A stretch of DNA of 64,000 nt, taken from positions 101,661 through 165,660 of the forward strand of contig CAJUGD010000005.1 in the NCBI GenBank assembly GCA_910586205.1, written 5' to 3'. This document shows positions 52,352-60,523 of the stretch, in pieces (within the stretch, counting starts at the first letter, position 1; every line of letters begins with the position of its first letter). The DNA comes from an uncultured Lachnospiraceae bacterium. GTDB taxonomy: Bacteria > Bacillota > Clostridia > Lachnospirales > Lachnospiraceae. The notes under the pieces are model-generated. The model did not search any database. It saw only the letters and a program-made list of their open reading frames with translations, and was not told the DNA's origin. The position numbers and the translations under genes are program-made.

Positions 52352-52370
52352 TCTGTTACCTCCTCATACG

Positions 52371-52595
52371 TTACGGAACTGGGTCATAACCGCCTTCTGC
52401 CCATGGATGACACCTAAGTATCCTCTTCACAGACAACCATAAGCCCTTCACCACGCCGTATTTTTGCAATGCCTCAATGGCGTATTGAGAACATGTAGGC
52501 GTGTATATACAGTGAGTCCTCATTTTCAAAGGAGACAAAAATATCTGATATCCCCGGATCAAAACTACTAAAAATCTTCTTATGATTCGTTCCAT
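52371..52595 (-). CDS. yidD: Membrane protein insertion efficiency factor YidD
   Basis: The 74-residue protein has IRGYQIFLSPLKMRTHCIYTPTCSQYAIEALQKYG and CHPWAEGGYDPVP, the hallmark of YidD (HI0933-like cytoplasmic membrane-associated factor). The start is set at the ATG that matches the family length; the longer frame reaching 52709 overlaps rnpA and is not supported. It helps YidC insert proteins. Confidence 0.93.
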   Translation of the reverse strand: MERIIRRFLVVLIRGYQIFLSPLKMRTHCIYTPTCSQYAIEALQKYGVVKGLWLSVKRILRCHPWAEGGYDPVP

Positions 52596-52602
52596 CCCAT
52601 AC

Positions 52603-52947
52603 TCACTTCGATTCTTGAAAAATGTTATGCAGTCCGCACAGATGCAAAAATGCATGCTCAATAATTTTATAATCCGATACAGCCGCAGCAACTCTTGCCA
52701 CCACCACAATGTCCAAACCTGTCGCCAATCGTTCTTTGTTCAACCGGAAAGACTCCCGTATCAACCGAGTCACCCGATGTCTTACTACACTGTTTCCTAC
52801 CTTTTTACTGACGGAGATACCAATCCGCCTTTCTGTATTATTCTTCCTTTTTACATACATTACCAACTGTTTATTAGCAAAAGATTTTCCTCCACGATAT
52901 GCCGCTTGAAAATCCTGCCTGCTCTTAATGCTTGGAAATCTTTTCAT
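52603..52947 (-). CDS. rnpA: Ribonuclease P protein component
   Basis: RnpA is the protein subunit of RNase P. The 114-residue basic protein has the family core FPSIKSRQDFQAAYRGGKSF, IGISVSKKVGNSVVRHRVTRLIRESFRL and LDIVVVAR. The ATG at 52947 fits the family; an upstream frame adds a poor N terminus and lacks a site. It lies between rpmH and yidD as in most Firmicutes, but a terminator separates it from rpmH. Confidence 0.95.
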   Translation of the reverse strand: MKRFPSIKSRQDFQAAYRGGKSFANKQLVMYVKRKNNTERRIGISVSKKVGNSVVRHRVTRLIRESFRLNKERLATGLDIVVVARVAAAVSDYKIIEHAFLHLCGLHNIFQESK

Positions 52948-53040
52948 ACTGAATCCGCCTTCTGTCTCACAGAATGTTCCTTCTCTACTTTTTTTAATTG
53001 CCTGCAGCACCTATTACTGCAAGCATAAAACTACAGAGAA

Positions 53041-53067
53041 AAAAAGGCCACAATTTCTTGTGACCTT
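53041..53067 (-). terminator. Hairpin between rpmH and rnpA
   Basis: On the minus strand AAGGTCACAA-GAAA-TTGTGGCCTT, with G-T pairs, is followed by a T run. It could trim or terminate the rpmH transcript. Confidence 0.75.
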
Positions 53068-53073
53068 AGTTCA

Positions 53074-53208
53074 TCAAGCGGATAATCTGGCTCTTCCCTT
53101 TGCTCTCCTGGAAGCTAATACTTTTCTTCCGCCTGGAGTACTCATTCTTGCACGAAAGCCATGAACTTTCGATCTCTGTCTGTTTTTCGGCTGAAAAGTC
53201 ATCTTCAT
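53074..53208 (-). CDS. rpmH: Ribosomal protein L34
   Basis: A 44-residue basic protein, MKMTFQPKNRQRSKVHGF then RARMSTPGGRKVLASRRAKG and RARLSA, is an exact fit to L34. AGGAGG lies upstream of the ATG. It is a short gene in the large ribosomal subunit and the first of the minus-strand rpmH-rnpA-yidD-yidC-jag run. A TTGACG-17-TATAAT promoter lies 75-105 bases upstream. Confidence 0.97.
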   Translation of the reverse strand: MKMTFQPKNRQRSKVHGFRARMSTPGGRKVLASRRAKGRARLSA

Positions 53209-53284
53209 AACACAACACCTCCTCTTCCAATCACTTTTCTGTATGATTTTCTATATTTGGCGACTTCAATTTGACATCTTCTCA

Positions 53285-53313
53285 ATTATATAGAAAACAA
53301 ACTGCTTCGTCAA
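53285..53313 (-). promoter_or_regulatory. Promoter of rpmH
   Basis: On the minus strand TTGACG (53308-53313) and TATAAT (53285-53290) are 17 bases apart, within 110 bases of the rpmH ATG. Confidence 0.8.
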
Positions 53314-53366
53314 GCATTTTTCACCAAAAAACCGCCTGTTTTCCTGCTTTTCCAATCCTTTATCTT

Positions 53367-54014
53367 TTATTGCTGAAGATAACGCTTTACGGTGTGCCTT
53401 TTTATTCCCGCAAGCATTGCTCCGCCAACAAAAGTTACAATTACAGCCGCTGTAACAGCTTCCGGAACCCCCGAAGCAAGAACTGTTCCCATTATCAGTC
53501 CCCACACGGCATCCACTGCAACTGATTTCACCGCAGCATAATCCCTTGCCAATAGAATATAAATGCTACCCATAACCAACACTGTATTAGTCATGGAACC
53601 AATAAATCCTACTATGGGAAGAGCCAGACCACGATGAACATTCACTCTTTTTAATAAGATCCAAAACCATCCGGATACCACCCCGATCAAGATCCGGCAT
53701 CCTACAGAAATCCACAATGCCTTCAATGCTCCTAAAATTCCGCTCATACTCATAAACGGCGAAAAAGCAAAAGAAAGCAAGGTAGGAGCTATTGTGTTGC
53801 TGATCAAGGAACAGACGCCAAAAGTTCCTCCAAGAATTGCTCCTGCCGCCGGGCCTAAAAGAATCGCCCCAATAATAACAGGAATGTGTACAGTTGTAGC
53901 CTTGATGATCGGAAGCTGAATCATCCCTAAAGGAGTATTGGCCAATAAAATCACAATCGCCATCATAAGTGCTACACTGGTCAGCCAACGGGTGTCTTTT
54001 TTCTCATTATTCAT
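53367..54014 (-). CDS. ECF transporter S component
   Basis: The 215-residue protein has about six membrane helices and starts RWLTSVALMMAIVILLANTPLGMIQLP followed by IKATTVHIPVIIGAILLGPAAGAILGG. This is the pattern of substrate-binding (S) components of energy-coupling-factor vitamin transporters. The substrate is uncertain (pantothenate- or folate-like S components share this look). AGGAGGA precedes the ATG at 54014. Its energising partners (EcfA, EcfT) are not in the window and are usually shared. The next gene, dnaA, diverges from it. Confidence 0.85.
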   Translation of the reverse strand: MNNEKKDTRWLTSVALMMAIVILLANTPLGMIQLPIIKATTVHIPVIIGAILLGPAAGAILGGTFGVCSLISNTIAPTLLSFAFSPFMSMSGILGALKALWISVGCRILIGVVSGWFWILLKRVNVHRGLALPIVGFIGSMTNTVLVMGSIYILLARDYAAVKSVAVDAVWGLIMGTVLASGVPEAVTAAVIVTFVGGAMLAGIKRHTVKRYLQQ

Positions 54015-54146
54015 TTTTTTCCTCCTGCTACTGTTCTTAATAAGTAAGATACAATGCATCTAACATAAAGTTACCTTTCTAATAGTACTGGTTTCTCCTC
54101 TGCCTGTCAAGGTTTTCCTCATATAACTGTTCATACTGTGAATAAG

Positions 54147-54295
54147 TTATCCACATTCTGTGGATAACTCTGTTGATAAATTTCTAAATTTTCTTATCTT
54201 TTTACTATTTTCATTGAAAAAGAGCCGGTTTTAGTATACAATAAATGTAGATTGGGTCAGTTTGCATATCCACATACCAGACCCGAATATCCACA
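54147..54295. other. DnaA-box cluster upstream of dnaA (part of oriC)
   Basis: Perfect boxes TTATCCACA (54147-54155) and its inverse TGTGGATAA (54159-54167), a near box TGTTGATAA (54171-54179), and ATATCCACA at 54266 and 54287. The stretch from about 54180 is AT-rich, as an unwinding element would be. The region lies between the ECF S gene and dnaA. Confidence 0.85.
54214..54242 (+). promoter_or_regulatory. Promoter of dnaA
   Basis: TTGAAA (54214-54219) and TACAAT (54237-54242) are 17 bases apart. DnaA boxes at 54266 and 54287 lie just downstream, so DnaA may repress its own gene. Confidence 0.65.
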
Positions 54296-54346
54296 TAAGG
54301 AAGTCGAAGCACATACTTTGCACATAAAAAATCAGGAGACAGGGAT

Positions 54347-55720
54347 ATGGTAGACACACTGAAAACAAAATGGAACGACATCTTACATTATATAAAGGAA
54401 GAACATGATATTTCTGACGTTTCATTTAACACATGGCTGGTTCCTCTTCAAATATATTCACTTGAAAAAGGAAATCTGGTTCAAATTGTTGTTCCGGATG
54501 CCAATTTTCTTGGCTATATTAAGAAGAAATACAGCTTTCTTCTCAAAGTTGCCATTGAGGAAATCACAGGAATCAAATGTGAAGTAGATTTTGTTGTCGA
54601 GGATCAAATCAAAGAGAAAAAATCCAAAGACAATCAGCTAATTTGCCAGAATGCCAATAAGGTCAGTCAGGAAGCCATTCAGAATGCAAACCTGAATCCC
54701 AAGTATACCTTTGATTCCTTCGTAGTTGGAGCAAGCAACAATCTGGCCCATGCAGCTTCCCTTGCAGTTGCAGAATCCCCTGGAGAAATTTACAATCCAT
54801 TATTTATATATGGAGGAGTTGGATTGGGAAAAACCCATCTCATGCACTCTATAGCCAATTTTATCCTTAAAAATAATGGTAAATCCAAGATTCTCTATGT
54901 AACCTCAGAGAAGTTCACGAATGAGCTGATAGACGCGATCCGAAACAAGAACAATATCTCGACCACAGAATTTCGTGAAAAATACCGCAACAATGATGTG
55001 CTTCTCATTGATGACATCCAGTTTATCATAGGAAAAGAAAGTACTCAGGAGGAATTTTTCCATACCTTTAACGCTTTATATGAATCTAAAAAACAGATCA
55101 TTATATCCTCAGATAAACCTCCGAAGGATATTGAAACATTAGAAGAACGGCTTCGATCCCGTTTTGAATGGGGTCTTACTGTAGACATTCAATCTCCGGA
55201 CTATGAAACCCGAATGGCAATTCTGCGAAAAAAGGAAGAAATAGAAGGATATAATATTGATAACGAAGTCATTAAATACATTGCCACAAACATTAAGTCC
55301 AATATACGAGAATTAGAAGGCGCTCTAACCAAAATTGTAGCTTTCTCTAAGTTAAACGGACATAAAGATATTAATGTTGCTATGGCTGAAGAAGCCTTAA
55401 AAGATATTATTTCTCCAGGCGGTGTTAAAAAGATCACTCCAGAGCTGATTATTCAGGTCGTCGCTGAACATTATAACCTTACTACCCTGGATATTTTATC
55501 CCAAAGACGCAGCAAGGATATTGTTTACCCCAGACAGATTGCTATGTATCTCTGCCGCAATATGACAGACGTCCCTTTACAAGAAATTGGAAAGGCAATG
55601 GGAGGAAGAGATCACACTACAATTATCCATGGAATTGAAAAAATTTCTAAAGATATTGAAAAAACACCTACCCTTCAGAACACTGTGGATATCTTAAAGA
55701 AAAAACTTAACCCAAAATGA
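54347..55720 (+). CDS. dnaA: Chromosomal replication initiator DnaA
   Basis: DnaA opens the origin. The 457-residue protein has the N-terminal domain (FNTWLVPLQI), linker, AAA+ core with NPLFIYGGVGLGKTHLMHSI and VLLIDDIQFI, and the C-terminal DNA-binding domain IGKAMGGRDHTTIIHGIEKI. TATACTTTGATTCFVVG-type core start (TFDSFVVGASNNLAHAA) is typical. AGGAGA precedes the ATG. It heads the dnaN-rlbA-recF-gyrBA run and has DnaA boxes on both sides. Confidence 0.98.
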   Translation: MVDTLKTKWNDILHYIKEEHDISDVSFNTWLVPLQIYSLEKGNLVQIVVPDANFLGYIKKKYSFLLKVAIEEITGIKCEVDFVVEDQIKEKKSKDNQLICQNANKVSQEAIQNANLNPKYTFDSFVVGASNNLAHAASLAVAESPGEIYNPLFIYGGVGLGKTHLMHSIANFILKNNGKSKILYVTSEKFTNELIDAIRNKNNISTTEFREKYRNNDVLLIDDIQFIIGKESTQEEFFHTFNALYESKKQIIISSDKPPKDIETLEERLRSRFEWGLTVDIQSPDYETRMAILRKKEEIEGYNIDNEVIKYIATNIKSNIRELEGALTKIVAFSKLNGHKDINVAMAEEALKDIISPGGVKKITPELIIQVVAEHYNLTTLDILSQRRSKDIVYPRQIAMYLCRNMTDVPLQEIGKAMGGRDHTTIIHGIEKISKDIEKTPTLQNTVDILKKKLNPK

Positions 55721-55772
55721 GCCTAAACAGCTCAAAAAGCTTGTAAATAAAGGATATTTTACCATATAAAAG

Positions 55773-55796
55773 TTATCCACAAATTTCTGTGGATAA
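55773..55796. other. DnaA boxes between dnaA and dnaN
   Basis: TTATCCACA (55773-55781) and TGTGGATAA (55788-55796) face each other across a 6-base spacer. Other weaker TGTGG/CCACA motifs follow in this 330-base, AT-rich spacer, which holds no gene. It is a second part of a bipartite origin, as in Bacillus. Confidence 0.85.
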
Positions 55797-56050
55797 ACCC
55801 CCTATTTTGGTGGATATCTTTACTGAAAGTTTTATATTTTTTCGCTTTTGCATACTTTGTGGAAAACCATCCGTATTCCACCTATACTTCATAATGGTTA
55901 TCAACATACTTTTATACATTAGATTTATCCTTATTTTCAAGGAAAAACAGGCTTTTACACAAATTAACAGCCCCTACTACGATTACGACGAAACTTAATA
56001 TTATTTATCTATCTCCAAAGTACTTACCAAACGGAAAGGAACTTATCAAC

Positions 56051-57166
56051 ATGAAACTGATTTTTAAAAAAGAATCTCTAATGAATGGAATTAATATTGT
56101 TTCAAAAGCAATACCATCCAAAACTACTATGAATATATTAGAATGTATCCTTATTGATGCATCTGCAGATGAAATTAAACTTACTGGCAATGATATGGAG
56201 TTAGGTATTGAGACAACAGTGGAAGGATCTATCTCTGAACGCGGACGTATTGCTTTAGAAGCAAAGATCTTTTCCGATATTATCCGTAAGCTTCCTGATA
56301 GTGATTCAGATGTAATCATCTTTTCAGATGAACATTTTAATACTACTATTAAATGTGATTATGCAGTATTTGAAATTCAGGGAAGAGATCCGCAGGAATA
56401 TAGCTATTTACCTTTTATTGAAAAAGATCAGCACATTTGCCTTTCCCAATTTTCTTTAAAAGAAGCTATCAGACAGACAATATTTTCCATATCACCCAAT
56501 GACAGCAACAAAATGATGGGCGGAGAGCTTTTAGAAGTAAAAGATAATATATTGAAATTGGTATCTTTAGACGGACACAGGATTTCTATCCGCAACATTC
56601 TCTTAAAATATAATTATGAAAGTAAAAAAGTAATTATTCCTGGCAAAACCCTTTCTGAGATCAGCAAGATCCTTACAGGAGATAATGAAAAAGAAATTTA
56701 TATTTATTTCAGTAAAAATCATATTTTATTTGAATTTGATAATACAATTGTAGTTTCCCGTCTTATTGAAGGAGAATATTTTAAGATTGATCATATGTTG
56801 TCTAATGATTATAAAACTCACATTAAAATCAATAAAAGAACTTTCATGGATAACATAGATCGGGCTATGATTATGATTCGGGACAATGACCGCAAACCAA
56901 TTATTTTGAAAATTGAAGAAAATAATGTAAATATGAAGATCCGGTCTTCTTTTGGTTCTATGAATGCAGATGTAGAAGCCCAAAAAACAGGCAATGATAT
57001 TATGATTGCCTTTAACCCTAAATTTTTATTGGATGCGCTGCGGGTTATTGATGATGAAGATGTAAATATTTACATGCTCAATCCCAAATCTCCCTGCTTT
57101 ATAAAAGATGATGAAGGAAACTATATTTACCTGATTCTTCCAGTCAACTTTATTGCTGAGGATTAA
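56051..57166 (+). CDS. dnaN: DNA polymerase III beta subunit (sliding clamp)
   Basis: DnaN is the ring-shaped processivity clamp. The 371-residue protein has the usual three similar domains. It begins MKLIFKKESLMNGINIVSKAIPSKTTMNILECILIDA, contains MMGGELLEVKDNILKLVSLDGHRI and ends in an IYLILPVNF motif typical of the family. GGAAAGGA precedes the ATG. rlbA follows within 40 bases. Confidence 0.97.
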   Translation: MKLIFKKESLMNGINIVSKAIPSKTTMNILECILIDASADEIKLTGNDMELGIETTVEGSISERGRIALEAKIFSDIIRKLPDSDSDVIIFSDEHFNTTIKCDYAVFEIQGRDPQEYSYLPFIEKDQHICLSQFSLKEAIRQTIFSISPNDSNKMMGGELLEVKDNILKLVSLDGHRISIRNILLKYNYESKKVIIPGKTLSEISKILTGDNEKEIYIYFSKNHILFEFDNTIVVSRLIEGEYFKIDHMLSNDYKTHIKINKRTFMDNIDRAMIMIRDNDRKPIILKIEENNVNMKIRSSFGSMNADVEAQKTGNDIMIAFNPKFLLDALRVIDDEDVNIYMLNPKSPCFIKDDEGNYIYLILPVNFIAED

Positions 57167-57204
57167 TGGTATTTAATGCCATATCCTGTTTGAAAGGGAA
57201 AAAT

Positions 57205-57414
57205 ATGGATATAATAAAAATAAAGGATGAATATATCAAGCTGGGACAGGCTCTCAAATTATCTGGTATCTGTGATTCCGGGGTGGAGGCAAAACATAAG
57301 ATTGAAACGGGATCTGTCCAGGTAAACGGAAACACAGAATTACAGCGAGGGAAAAAGCTTCGTCATGGAGATATAGTTACTTGTGACGGAAATTCAATTA
57401 AAATCGAAGGGTGA
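57205..57414 (+). CDS. rlbA: S4-domain protein RlbA/YaaA
   Basis: A 69-residue S4 RNA-binding-like protein: IKDEYIKLGQALKLSGICDSGVEAKHKI followed by GSVQVNGNTELQRGKKLRHGDIV. It sits between dnaN and recF, where yaaA (rlbA) is found in Bacillus. The ATG at 57205 follows AAGGG; an upstream ATG at 57166 overlaps dnaN. It is thought to bind ribosomal RNA. Confidence 0.9.
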   Translation: MDIIKIKDEYIKLGQALKLSGICDSGVEAKHKIETGSVQVNGNTELQRGKKLRHGDIVTCDGNSIKIEG

Positions 57415-57444
57415 GCTTTAGCTCACCCAAAGAATAGGCAGACT

Positions 57445-58542
57445 ATGATTATTGAATCAGTTGAACTGAAAAATTATCGTAACTATGACACATTACATAT
57501 GCAGTTCAGTCCAGGAACCAATATTTTATATGGGAACAATGCTCAGGGAAAAACTAATGTTTTAGAAGCTGTTTATGTATGCTGTACTACAAAATCTCAT
57601 CGCGGAAGCAAGGATAAGGAGCTGATTCATTTTCATGAAGATGAATCTCATATTAAGATAAAACTTCTGAAAGATGGAATTCCTTATCGGATCGATATGC
57701 ATTTAAAAAAAAATAAAGCAAAAGGGATTGCTATTAATGGAATTCCGATTCGTAAAGCAAGTGAATTATTTGGGATCGTAAATGTAGTATTTTTTTCCCC
57801 AGAAGATTTAAACCTTATTAAAAACGGTCCTTCAGAACGAAGGAAATTTATCGATTTAGAATTATGTCAACTTAATAAGCTTTATGTCCATTCTTTAGTA
57901 TCCTATAATCGTATTTTAATGCAGAGAAACCGGCTTTTAAAGGATCTCTTATTTAAACCGGAATATGAAGAAACTTTAGATGTATGGGATATTCAATTAA
58001 TACAATTCGGCAGAGAAATCATTCGATATCGGGAAGGCTTTATTAGGGAGCTTAATGATATTATAAAAGAAATACACAAAAAATTATCAGGAGATCGGGA
58101 AAATATAAAGATTATTTATGATCCATGTGCTTCTTATGAAACATTGGAGGATGAGATACAGAAGAGTCGTTTATCGGATAAGAAACAAAAAACTACCCTT
58201 GTCGGACCTCACCGGGATGATATTGGATTTTATATTAATGAGATTGATATTCGTAGATTTGGTTCTCAAGGACAGCAAAGGACAGCAGCATTGTCTTTAA
58301 AGCTGGCAGAAATTGATCTGGTTAAAAAGACTGTAAAGGATTATCCGATTTTGCTGCTGGATGATGTTTTGTCAGAATTAGACGGGGAAAGACAAAACCA
58401 TCTTCTTTCTGCAATCGAACAGATTCAGACTATCATTACCTGTACTGGTCTGGATGATTTTGTAAATAATCGTTTTCCTATTAATCGTATATTTAAAGTG
58501 GTAAATGGTACGGTAACTCAGGAAAATGAAGTAACCATATAA
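57445..58542 (+). CDS. recF: DNA replication and repair protein RecF
   Basis: RecF is an SMC-like ATPase that helps load RecA at gaps. The 365-residue protein has the Walker A NAQGKTNVLEAVY near residue 35, a LVGPHRDDIGF segment, the signature region GSQGQQRTAALSLKLAEI and Walker B YPILLLDDVLSELDGERQ. It lies between rlbA and gyrB as in other Firmicutes. Confidence 0.97.
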   Translation: MIIESVELKNYRNYDTLHMQFSPGTNILYGNNAQGKTNVLEAVYVCCTTKSHRGSKDKELIHFHEDESHIKIKLLKDGIPYRIDMHLKKNKAKGIAINGIPIRKASELFGIVNVVFFSPEDLNLIKNGPSERRKFIDLELCQLNKLYVHSLVSYNRILMQRNRLLKDLLFKPEYEETLDVWDIQLIQFGREIIRYREGFIRELNDIIKEIHKKLSGDRENIKIIYDPCASYETLEDEIQKSRLSDKKQKTTLVGPHRDDIGFYINEIDIRRFGSQGQQRTAALSLKLAEIDLVKKTVKDYPILLLDDVLSELDGERQNHLLSAIEQIQTIITCTGLDDFVNNRFPINRIFKVVNGTVTQENEVTI

Positions 58543-58583
58543 CGATTCAGTATAGATTCTTTATCAGAGTAGGAGGAGACAAC

Positions 58584-60497
58584 ATGAGTGCAGAATACGG
58601 AGCGGATCAGATTCAGATTCTGGAAGGATTAGAAGCGGTCCGAAAGCGTCCCGGTATGTATATAGGCAGTACATCATCCAGAGGACTGCATCATCTCGTA
58701 TATGAAATCGTGGATAATTCCGTAGACGAAGCGTTAGCAGGTTTTTGTGACAAAATAGAAGTGATCATTAATGCTGACAATTCTATCACCGTAACAGATA
58801 ATGGAAGGGGAATCCCTGTAGGTATTCAGAAAAAAGCGGGAATTCCTGCAGTGGAGGTTGTATTTACGATTCTTCATGCAGGAGGAAAATTCGGCGGAGG
58901 CGGATATAAGGTTTCAGGCGGTCTTCACGGAGTAGGTGCATCTGTGGTGAATGCCCTGTCTATATGGTTAGAGGTAAGAATCTGCCAGGACGGGAAGATT
59001 TATCAGCAGCGCTATGAAAGAGGAAAAGTCATGAATCCTCTCAATGTGGTGGGAACATGCGAGGAAGACAAGCATGGAACAGAGGTCAGATTTTTGCCGG
59101 ATCCTCAGATTTTTGAGGAAACCGTGTATGATTTTGAAATTCTCAGAATGCGTTTGCAGGAAACAGCATTTCTCACAAAAAATCTGAAGATAGTTCTGAG
59201 AGATGACAGAGAAGAAAAGAAAGAGAAGACATTTCACTATGAGGGCGGAATCAAAGAATTTGTCACTTATATGAACAAGGGAAAAACAGCAATCTATGAT
59301 AAAGTTATTTACTGTGAAGGAACAAAGGATAATATTTACGTAGAGGTTGCAATGCAGCACAATGATTCCTATACAGAAAATATTTACAGCTTTGTAAACA
59401 ATGTAAATACCCCTGAAGGCGGAACTCATCTGGCCGGGTTTAAAAATGCCCTGACAAAGACAGTGAATGATTATGCCCGTAAGAATAAGCTTTTAAAAGA
59501 CAATGAGGAAAATTTAAGTGGTGAGGATATTCGTGAAGGGCTTACTGCCATCATAAGTGTAAAAATCGAGGAACCACAGTTTGAAGGACAAACTAAACAA
59601 AAGCTGGGCAACAGTGAAGCCAGAGGAGCAGTAGACAATATAGTCAGTGAACAATTTACTTACTTTTTAGAACAGAATCCTAATGCAGCAAAAAGTATCT
59701 GTGAAAAATCTGTAATGGCACAGAGAGCCCGTGCTGCGGCGCGTAAAGCCAGAGATTTAACCAGACGGAGAACAGCTTTAGATGGTATGGCTCTTCCTGG
59801 TAAATTAGCTGACTGTTCCAATAAGGATCCGGAAAAATGTGAAATTTTTATTGTAGAGGGAGATTCAGCAGGAGGATCTGCCAAGACTGCCCGTTCCCGG
59901 GATACACAGGCCATTCTTCCTCTGCGGGGAAAGATCTTAAACGTAGAAAAGGCAAGGCTGGATAAAATTTATGCGAATGCTGAGATTAAATCCATGATCA
60001 CAGCATTTGGTACAGGGATTCATGATGATTTTGATATATCAAAGCTGCGTTACCACAAGATCATTATTATGACAGATGCAGATGTGGACGGTGCACATAT
60101 CAGCACTTTAATGCTGACCTTTCTATACCGGTTTATGCCTGAACTGATTCGTCAGGGACATGTATATTTAGCGCAGCCGCCGCTTTATAAGTTGGAGAAG
60201 AATAAGAGAATCTGGTATGCATACAGCGACGAAGAATTAAATCAGATTTTAAAAGAAGTGGGAAGAGACAGCAATAATAAGATTCAGCGATATAAGGGTC
60301 TGGGCGAGATGGATGCAGAACAGCTCTGGGAAACAACCATGGATCCGGAAAGAAGGATTCTTTTAAGGGTTAATATGGATGATGATGTGATTTCTGAACT
60401 TGATCTGACCTTTACTACCCTGATGGGCGACCAGGTTGAGCCAAGACGGGAATTTATTGAGACAAACGCGAAGTATGTACAGAATCTGGATATCTAG
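58584..60497 (+). CDS. gyrB: DNA gyrase subunit B
   Basis: GyrB supplies the ATPase of gyrase. The 637-residue protein has GLEAVRKRPGMYIGS, the GHKL ATP site (EIVDNSVDEALAG, DNGRGIPV, GGLHGVGASVVNALS), and the TOPRIM motif FIVEGDSAGGSAK with DADVDGAHI. YKGLGEMDAEQLWETTMDP lies near the C terminus. AGGAGGAGA precedes the ATG. gyrA follows by 26 bases. Confidence 0.98.
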   Translation: MSAEYGADQIQILEGLEAVRKRPGMYIGSTSSRGLHHLVYEIVDNSVDEALAGFCDKIEVIINADNSITVTDNGRGIPVGIQKKAGIPAVEVVFTILHAGGKFGGGGYKVSGGLHGVGASVVNALSIWLEVRICQDGKIYQQRYERGKVMNPLNVVGTCEEDKHGTEVRFLPDPQIFEETVYDFEILRMRLQETAFLTKNLKIVLRDDREEKKEKTFHYEGGIKEFVTYMNKGKTAIYDKVIYCEGTKDNIYVEVAMQHNDSYTENIYSFVNNVNTPEGGTHLAGFKNALTKTVNDYARKNKLLKDNEENLSGEDIREGLTAIISVKIEEPQFEGQTKQKLGNSEARGAVDNIVSEQFTYFLEQNPNAAKSICEKSVMAQRARAAARKARDLTRRRTALDGMALPGKLADCSNKDPEKCEIFIVEGDSAGGSAKTARSRDTQAILPLRGKILNVEKARLDKIYANAEIKSMITAFGTGIHDDFDISKLRYHKIIIMTDADVDGAHISTLMLTFLYRFMPELIRQGHVYLAQPPLYKLEKNKRIWYAYSDEELNQILKEVGRDSNNKIQRYKGLGEMDAEQLWETTMDPERRILLRVNMDDDVISELDLTFTTLMGDQVEPRREFIETNAKYVQNLDI

Positions 60498-60523
60498 TTA
60501 TGAACGCGGAGGTGAGGTAAAGT

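Noticed and set aside
52596..52709. Longer start for yidD overlapping rnpA
   Set aside because: The extra residues do not match YidD, and the overlap with rnpA would be deep; the family length fits the start at 52595.
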